A stretch of 18,216 nucleotides of DNA from Byssochlamys sp. IMV 00236. Taxonomy: Eukaryota > Ascomycota > Eurotiomycetes > Eurotiales > Thermoascaceae. This document shows, one piece after another, positions 17,531-18,216 of the stretch. The notes beneath the pieces are model-generated. The model did not search any database and was not told the DNA's origin. It saw only the letters and a list, made by a program, of their open reading frames with translations. The translations under genes were made by a program, and so were the position numbers. The stretch is from assembly GCA_001931875.2 (NCBI GenBank), contig MSJH02000472.1, forward strand, positions 1 to 18,216. The letters run 5' to 3'. Each line of letters starts with the position of its first letter. Position 1 is the stretch's first letter.

Positions 17531-18216
17531 ATGAATGACGAAAAAGGTACATGTATAAATATATAATCACAGCAATCTATTGATCTCCTTTCTTTTATTT
17601 ATTCAATGTATAGCGAAAAAGTCTAGGCTTATTGTACTTTCCTTTTGGATCGTCGTTTTAATAGGGCTTCCATTTTGGTGGAAGACAACAGAAGTGTATA
17701 GAGCCAATCTCCCCTTTTCAGAAATAGATGCTTGGTATAGTCAACAGGTATAACATGTGTGTAAGAGTCCTTTCCGTGTAGTTACTCATTTATATAGGCA
17801 TGCAACTTTGTGGTGCCAACACGATTCAATATTTATATCCCCTCTCAGCTTGAGAAAACTCATTTATCCACACAAATACAAGAAAGGGTTTTGGATAGAA
17901 TACGACACAAGCAGAACTTCCCCATTCACATTAATATTTACGATTCTGAGAAGGGTGAATATCGCGTGCGTTGATTAGGAAGGAAAAGAAACTGACGAGT
18001 TATAGATCAATATGATAATAGGACAGCGGTTGGTAGTTACTTGATTTATATCAATCAAAGCGACAAAGCAAGATTCTATGTTGGTAGTGAAAGAGTGAGT
18101 TATTTGGATTTGATGGATACAAGTGCAGGTGGATATATGAATAGTACACAGCGCAGCATGTTATTCACAACATTTATAGATTCAATTGTGAATGCATTAG
18201 AAAGCGTGATACTTCC
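17531..18216 (+). CDS. GPI17: PIG-S / Gpi17, GPI transamidase subunit (5' part)
   Basis: Exons are 17531-17546, 17614-17747, 17798-17969 and 18006 to the window edge; the 3' end is missing. PIG-S is an ER membrane subunit of the GPI transamidase, which attaches GPI anchors to proteins. The N terminus is basic (KAKKSR), then a single membrane helix LIVLSFWIVVLIGLPFWW, then the family hallmark KTTEVYRANLPFSEIDAW leading into the luminal domain, followed by FVVPTRFNIYIPSQL. These match PIG-S closely. The third intron is only 36 nt with a GTTGAT donor; it is the only choice that I found that keeps the downstream frame (YDNRTAVGSYLIYINQSDKA). A stop before the window end was not seen. Confidence 0.87.

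Overview
This window is nuclear DNA from a filamentous fungus. It is most likely an early-diverging Mucoromycota species (Mucorales-like); I do not assign a genus. The evidence is AT-rich DNA, compact genes with spacers often under 300 bp, 33 inferred GT-AG introns (36 to 145 nt, mostly 42 to 67 nt), and fungal families such as Uds1 and Mhr1/mL67. There are no bacterial operons, rRNAs, tRNAs or CRISPR arrays.

Layout. Bases 1 to about 1980 are repeat and mobile-element territory. A 12/9-bp tandem array that is open on both strands lies at the left edge. It is followed by a minus-strand LTR-retrotransposon-like remnant (unrecognised ORF, zinc-knuckle ORF, retropepsin-type DTGS protease). The zinc-knuckle and protease frames are joined by a well-placed -1 slippery heptamer.

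From 1986 onward the window is dense with genes: an STK19-family protein (+), a Thr-rich unknown (-), a secreted agmatinase-like ureohydrolase (-), Hrd3/SEL1L (+), a LOG-family phosphoribohydrolase (+), a Rad2/XPG-type nuclease (+), a DODA/LigB-type extradiol dioxygenase (-), a twin CX9C protein (-), mL67/Mhr1 (-), the CCR4-NOT subunit NOT2 (+), a Uds1 coiled-coil protein (-), and the 5' part of PIG-S/Gpi17 (+, cut by the right edge). The only long spacer in the genic part (7442 to 8396) holds what looks like a decayed AGC-type protein-kinase relic.

The genes are mostly conserved housekeeping functions with no shared pathway. Loose themes are ER quality control and GPI anchoring (Hrd3, PIG-S), mitochondria (CX9C protein, mL67), DNA repair (STK19, Rad2-like) and mRNA turnover (NOT2). 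Three convergent pairs have stop codons that overlap or lie within 40 bp (STK19/unknown, Rad2-like/DODA, NOT2/Uds1). Three divergent pairs share short promoters (agmatinase/Hrd3, mL67/NOT2, Uds1/PIG-S).

All exon coordinates were derived by eye from splice motifs, reading phase and remembered family conservation. No search or transcript data were available. I see no clear novel defence or metabolic system. The most unusual signals are the candidate programmed frameshift in the retroelement, the kinase relic, and an Hrd3 model that lacks its usual C-terminal membrane anchor.
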